Shown: piece after piece, positions 58,645 through 64,000 of the stretch | Numbering within the stretch: position 1 is the first letter of the stretch | Layout: each line of letters starts with the position of its first letter | DNA from: Larix kaempferi | Taxonomy: Eukaryota; Streptophyta; Pinopsida; Pinales; Pinaceae | Assembly (NCBI GenBank): GCA_027924585.1 | Contig: BSBM01000779.1 | Coordinates: 12,985,001-13,049,000 of the forward strand | Reading direction: 5' to 3' | Length of the DNA: 64,000 bases | Notes under the pieces: model-generated | Told to the model about the DNA's origin: nothing | Seen by the model: only the letters and a program-made list of their open reading frames with translations | The model's database searches: none | Translations under genes and position numbers: made by a program

Positions 58645-61600
58645 GCTTTCAATGGGAAAAACCCATTTCATTGAGGAGAATAGGATATGGTATACTTTTT
58701 TTTTAATTTTAAGATTGTAAGTGTTTTTAGTTTTAAAATTGTAAGTTATAAAACACTTCTAGATTTGCTCAATCATTCTCCAAGATTCTCTAAAGATGTT
58801 GCAACCCTAAACTTCACACCCATATAAGAGAATGGTTGCAAACTTCACACCCATACAAGGGAATGGGACCAAAGAGGTTTGCTGACTTACAATTGTTTTC
58901 AAGAGAAAAACAAGTGTTCCACCCTCCATTGATCATTTTTATGATGTTGTAGTTTTAGTTAAGCTTGTGATGGATATCAATTTGAATATATTTGTAGGAA
59001 GTCACTTCCTCCAAGTTATTATTGTCATACAAAAAATGAATGAAAGTGACCTTATTAGATTTTATCATCATAACTTTGGTTTTGTTAGTATTGATATTCA
59101 TGCTCATGTCTATAGAAAACAAAAATAGTTGAGAACTATTAATTGCTTATCAAATCCTTGAGAACTCTTAATTGCTTATCAAGTTCAGAGAAACATCTCC
59201 AAAAAAAATAATATTAACATTAAAAAAAAATGATAACAATTTTCACTAATTTATATATTATATAAATTACCTTAAATTTTTTTTATTATACTTTAATAGT
59301 AAAAAACAAGATATATTAATATTATAAATCATGAAGGAGCAGTTTTCACCTTTCTCTATATTTATGATATGAATAGCATTTTGGTTTGGACTTTTAATAG
59401 TATTTAAAACCTGTATATCATCATCCTTACCCCAATTACTCCATGGTACAACCAGAATTTCCATATTGGCCAGCTTGTCTTTAATCTCATTGGGTAACAG
59501 CTACACATGGAGTAGATGTAGGGAATAACGCAATTTTGAAATTTCAGTAATTGGGATTGTTTGTTTTAGACTAAATGCTTAATTTTAAAATTACTTAGAT
59601 TACTGAAATTGCGATTTGAACATTCTAAATTGTGATTTTGGCTAGAATTGTTTTGTTCGATTCTGAAGAGTCAGTGTGCTTTAATTGCAATAGTCTATGA
59701 GTTTTAATTGCAATGTAACCATTCCAAATTACGATTTTAACAAGAATTGCTCTACTGAATTCAGACCAATAAATATTAAAGACATTTTAGTTAGCCCTGA
59801 TAGCATCTATCTATCAGAGTCCGTGCTCATGGCAATCCAGCCCAACAACCATCACAGAGCTCTTCTGTTCGTTGGAAAGCAAGAAAAGTATTAGTCAGAA
59901 CCGGATTGATGCAGTGCAGTCTTCCTTTCCAAGGCACCATGAATGTTGTGGATGGATCTGCCTGTCCTAAAAGATTAAAAAACAGGTTCCCATTACTCTC
60001 GTGACACGCCAGGCCTCAAGGCTGGGGGGCTGTCCTTTCCCTTGGTATTCGTAGCTAGCTGCACAGGCTGGCCGTGAAAATAAACTTTTACGTACCTACC
60101 AATCTCCATCACTCAAACGTTTATTCGTGATAACGACCATAAAACAAAACAATAGCAAGCAAATCCACGAAGAAAACAAGAAAATGATTCTTCAGATGAG
60201 ATGGGGCGCACTGGGCAGGCAGGGGAAGGCGTGCATGATGTGTTGAGAATCTCTCTCTGTCTCTGAATTATTCTCTTCTTATTATGTGGGAAACTGTGGC
60301 CTTGTCGTTCATTCTAAAATGAAAGAAAAAAAAGAAGCCTGAGTTGACAACTTACACGACACTAAGTACACTGCTTGTCTTACTTATAATAGAAGAAGTT
60401 TAAAGACGCCAGAGATTTTAATCAGAAACCAATAATTCTTTTTTTAAAAATCTGGTTTTGTGGTGTTCAATCTTGATATACCCAACACACTCAGAAGCAA
60501 TTTTAACTCTGATTTCTCAGAATTTTTAAAATCCTCGCCTAATTATATTGAAATCGTGCAAATCGCTGATTTAGACTACTCACTAATAATATATTATATG
60601 TCCATAGATTATTAGCATACACTAACAGTTCTGGAATAAAGGCATAACACCATATTGCATTCCATGTTCTTCGATGGAATTGGTCGGTCTGTTTAGTGAC
60701 ATGAAAATGGAATACTTTGCATTTTTTTTTAATCGACGACTTTTTCGATTGTATGTTTATGTAGACTTGTTTGTTTTTTCTTTTGCTAAAATGTCAGACT
60801 AGTTAATCTAACTATGAATGCTTTGCATTTATCCATATGTCCAACTATTTATCCAGACTCAGAATTGACGCCTCTACAACATCCACTGGGGCCCCTAATA
60901 TTATTAACCGTACACTAATACAATTGCCAATGACCATCCCCTCCGTTTTCAAATTCAGAAATAACCTAATTTCGGTTGACTGCCAAAGTCGTCCTCGAAT
61001 AACGTATTACCTTTCATTTTCTTCCATGGAATTCCTGCATACAAGACCAAATCAACCGGGGTTAAATTTGACAGTATATAATTGTTAGTATCCATATAGA
61101 TATATGGTCAATTTAACAAGAGCTACGAGGTGGTAATGTCTTTGACATTGCCATAGCTCAAAAGTGATGTCTGTGCATGTCTTTGTCTATTTAATTATAT
61201 TTATGTTTTCAATCTCAGTTATGTCTTTTATTTGTGTGCATTTTTTAATGTTTAGTGTGAGCTTTGAGAATTTATTATGTGAATGGCATTAATAAATTTG
61301 AGATGGATGCAATAATGTTTGGGCACTTTAATGTCAAATTAGTTGTTTTGGGAAGCTTCACATATAATGTCAAGGAGTTTTATGGCCATAAAGGTTTGTT
61401 CATTTTCTGATTTAATTACAAAGTAAGGAAACTTTTCCTTTTTTGTTTGCCCATGTTTATTAGCATGACGATATAATATTTAATGAAGATCATTTATATG
61501 CATATAATATGGCAAAAGAGTAGAACACATAGGTGGGCTAGATATTCAAGGAAGGATTTGTCTAAGCCTTTCGAAGCTCAAGCTTGTGCAAATAACAACT

Positions 61601-62400
61601 AAAATAGAGCAAAAGATGCAAAAGAGAAGATTATGTAAATGCTTTCCATTAGTAAAGCAACAAAAGAGAGTAGGACTCATGTTGACCCACCATCTAAATT
61701 GATGAAGGAAAAGAACACAATTTTGCAGACCATGAAATTGAAAAATCTATTACTATACAATTTAGTAATATTAAAAAAATTACACTATACCTATGTTTAT
61801 AGAATTTAATAAACAAATTTAAATTTGTTTGCATTGTAAGACCAAAATCAATGTTGTTTGTTTACTTTGAAGTGTAAAATATAAAGAAGGATGGTCATAC
61901 TACACATTATTAAAATCATAAATATAATTTATTAAAATCATGTCATTCTTTTAATAAAATTTAAATATAATTAAACTTATAAAACATAATTTTAAGAATG
62001 ATAAAACTTAGATATTAGCTTAGAGTTTTTTGGAAATTTTAAAAAGTAAAAAGCAAAGGTTTGAAGGAGTGAATAATTGTTATATCATTTTTATAAAAAT
62101 GAGCCCATAATATTAGTATTTAATGATCTATCCTGCTTCTCTGTGAGAAATTGAGAGTGTTAACAAGGATTTATCCAATTTCTTAAATAAAATGTATATT
62201 TTATCTAATTCCTCTCATCAAAAACGATGACCTAAAAAAATCCTAATAAGAATTTAGGAATATATCTATATCGTCATAATTTTTAAAATTACCATAACCT
62301 AAACTATAATAAATTTAAAATTTAAATTTAAATTTAACTAATATTAAAACCTCCTTTAATTTAAATTATAGATTATGTTAATTTTAGACATAAATGTTGA
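58645..62400. other. Unassigned spacer, no supported gene
   Basis: No LTR borders, domain motifs or long frames. The part from about 59700 to 61080 is less AT-rich and could be low-copy, with frames of 65 and 83 codons (59697-59894, 60837-61088) that I do not recognise. A CT-rich patch is at about 60245-60280. Confidence 0.4.
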
Positions 62401-62418
62401 GATTTTCAATATATATAT

Positions 62419-62640
62419 ATAACCTAAACTCTATAACAAATTAAAAATTATCACAATCTAAACTCTAAACATATTAAAAATATAAATTTGATAATACTAA
62501 GAAAATGGTTTTCATAATTTTTAATTGGTTTGAGTTTATATTAGGATAAATTTAAATATAGATGCATAGCCATTATATTATTAATGTGTTATAGAGTTTA
62601 GCTTAAAATAATTTTTAATTTGTTATAGAGTTTAGGTTAT
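62419..62640. mobile_element. AT-rich foldback element (MITE-like)
   Basis: A perfect 33 bp inverted repeat: 62419-62451 (ATAACCTAAACTCTATAACA then AATTAAAAATTAT) and its complement at 62608-62640. A third partial copy (GTTATAGAGTTTAG) is at about 62587-62600, and a degenerate one upstream (about 62295). The surrounding sequence is also partly symmetric, so the element may extend to about 62385-62690. Confidence 0.6.
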
Positions 62641-63041
62641 AATAAATTTAAATATATATTGAAAATATCAATTTGTAAAGTTATAAATTTTTATTACGAT
62701 TTTGTATTTTTATTATTTAATTTTTTAATAAATTTTAGATAAATAAAAAATTAAATTAATTTAAATAATAATAAAAAATATAAGTTTCAATAATATTAAA
62801 ATTTTATATATTTTATCGTATATAATTAATATTGTTTTCAAATTAATATTTTATCGTACATAATTAAATTGTTTTCAAATCAAAACTGAACTGAAAACTC
62901 TATATCATAGAATGATTTAAAACATTAAAATTCCTAACGTATGAAGATAAAATAATTCAAAATATAACCTATATTAACTTTAACAAAGTTGTTAAAAGCT
63001 TCTATACCTTTTAACATCATACATGTATGGATGTTGAAAGC

Positions 63042-64000
63042 TGTAATGTCCCCATTCAAATAAGTGCATAGTAAGACAATCCCATCAATCCTACTAGTTT
63101 CCTAGGTTGGATGGGCACATGTGGGATGGTAATAAGGAAACTAATAAATGATATTTAGACATTAGAAGGCTTCAAGAATTTAATAAATATGATTAATAAA
63201 TAAATTCAAGAGAAATTCTAGGTGGCAAGTGGTTTTGGAGACATATGGAGGTGGTGGGACCCACACTAGCTTGATTTTTCAATGACACATGGCAGCTCTC
63301 TCTTGCCAATTCGAATTCATGGGAAGGTGAACACTCTTGGGTGAGTTGGTAAGTCATAACACATGGCATTGAGCATATTAGGTCGAAATGGGAAGGAATA
63401 GTAACCTCCATGGGAGAGGAAGAGTCAAATTGGAGACTAGTGGACACATGGGCTAGATTCCCTAGTCTTATGACAACAATAATGAAGCATCTATGACATT
63501 TTATGACAAAATTCAGACCTTACTTCTTACACCTGACCATTATGACATGTCAGCCCCAAAAATAGGCTCAAGAAGGCGCTCATGGAGTTGGAGGAATCTA
63601 AAGAGACTCAAATTCGAATTTGGGAGAAGATGGAAGGTTGGAACTAGGAGACAAGTGGCAAATGAGGAATATTTTCTAAATGGAAAATTATTGAATCTAT
63701 TGAGAGGATTTCGACCCCTTGAAGGCTAATGTTGGCTATAAAATGTAGAAATCAAGTATGAGAATGGCTTTTGATGATTTGAGAAAAATGGCATTTGTGA
63801 AGAGAGAGCTAGTGGATGACTAGTTTCTTGCCTTAGCCAATTTCGAGGGTGAAAGATTCCCATCCAAGTTGGTGTTTGGAGATGCCACTCAGGTCTTTCA
63901 TGGTGCTTTAATGGAGTTTGTATTTGCAGGTAGCAGCTACAGGAAGTTTCATGGTTTGGTTTAGTGCAGCACTTTCTCTCCACCGTTTCCAGTTTTGAAG
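63042..64000 (+). mobile_element. Probable LTR start, cut by the window end
   Basis: Begins TGTAATGTCCCC, a start I associate with plant Ty3/gypsy LTRs and one that resembles the TGTAATGTTCC start of element E. A TATA box, TATAAAAT, lies at 63737-63744. No TSD can be tested, because the right end is outside the window. Frames at 63193-63447 and 63493-63729 are not recognised. Confidence 0.4.

Noticed and set aside
63193-63983. Three frames of 78-85 codons near the right edge
   Set aside because: They lie in what is probably an LTR and have no recognisable motifs.

Overview
The window is nuclear DNA from a seed plant with a large, repeat-packed genome. The evidence is the plant-specific retroelement lineages present (Tat-type Ty3/gypsy with an archaeal-type RNase H, SIRE-like Ty1/copia, a CACTA-type terminus, a TRIM-like miniature element), AT-rich spacers, and old nested insertions with almost no low-copy sequence. 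A gymnosperm is my best guess, with low confidence. I found no intact host gene, no rRNA or tRNA gene that I can support, and no CRISPR array.

Most of the window can be read as a stack of nested insertions whose borders are fixed by target-site duplications (TSDs). Left part: element B, a decayed Ty3/gypsy element on the minus strand (2982-22939, TSD ATGAT), is split inside its 3' LTR by element A, a 15.4 kb Tat-lineage Ty3/gypsy element on the minus strand (3044-18433). A carries gag, protease, RT, RNase H, integrase, a second archaeal-type RNase H after integrase, and a separate plus-strand (antisense) gene with its own TATA box and a region resembling the plant mobile domain. Next come a multi-exon transposase-like gene remnant (23133-25306), a broken Ty1/copia pol (27040-28830), and a zone of GTCGCAATTGCGAC palindromes ending in TAGTG at 31250. 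That last point is exactly where homology to a copia LTR starts, so it is probably the right end of a CACTA transposon.

Right part: element G, a SIRE-like copia element on the minus strand, has its 5' LTR at 50528-52854 and its 3' LTR in five pieces between 31251 and 46453. The pieces are separated by element C (31980-42153, TSD ATGAC), element E (43267-44907, TSD CATGT) and element F (44990-46124, TIRs, TSD TACC). C belongs to the same family as A, on the plus strand. It keeps leader, gag, protease and 3' repeats but lacks RT, RNase H, integrase and the antisense gene. Its two LTRs are almost identical, so it moved recently and must have used enzymes supplied in trans by a relative such as A.

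Right of G lies about 2.6 kb of a degenerate satellite with a period near 175-190 bp and an orientation flip (52870-55470). Then come AT-rich unique-looking DNA, a TRIM-like miniature element with long LTRs (57213-58639, TSD CCTAT), more AT-rich spacer with a small foldback element (62419-62640), and at the right edge what is probably the start of another LTR (63042 onward).
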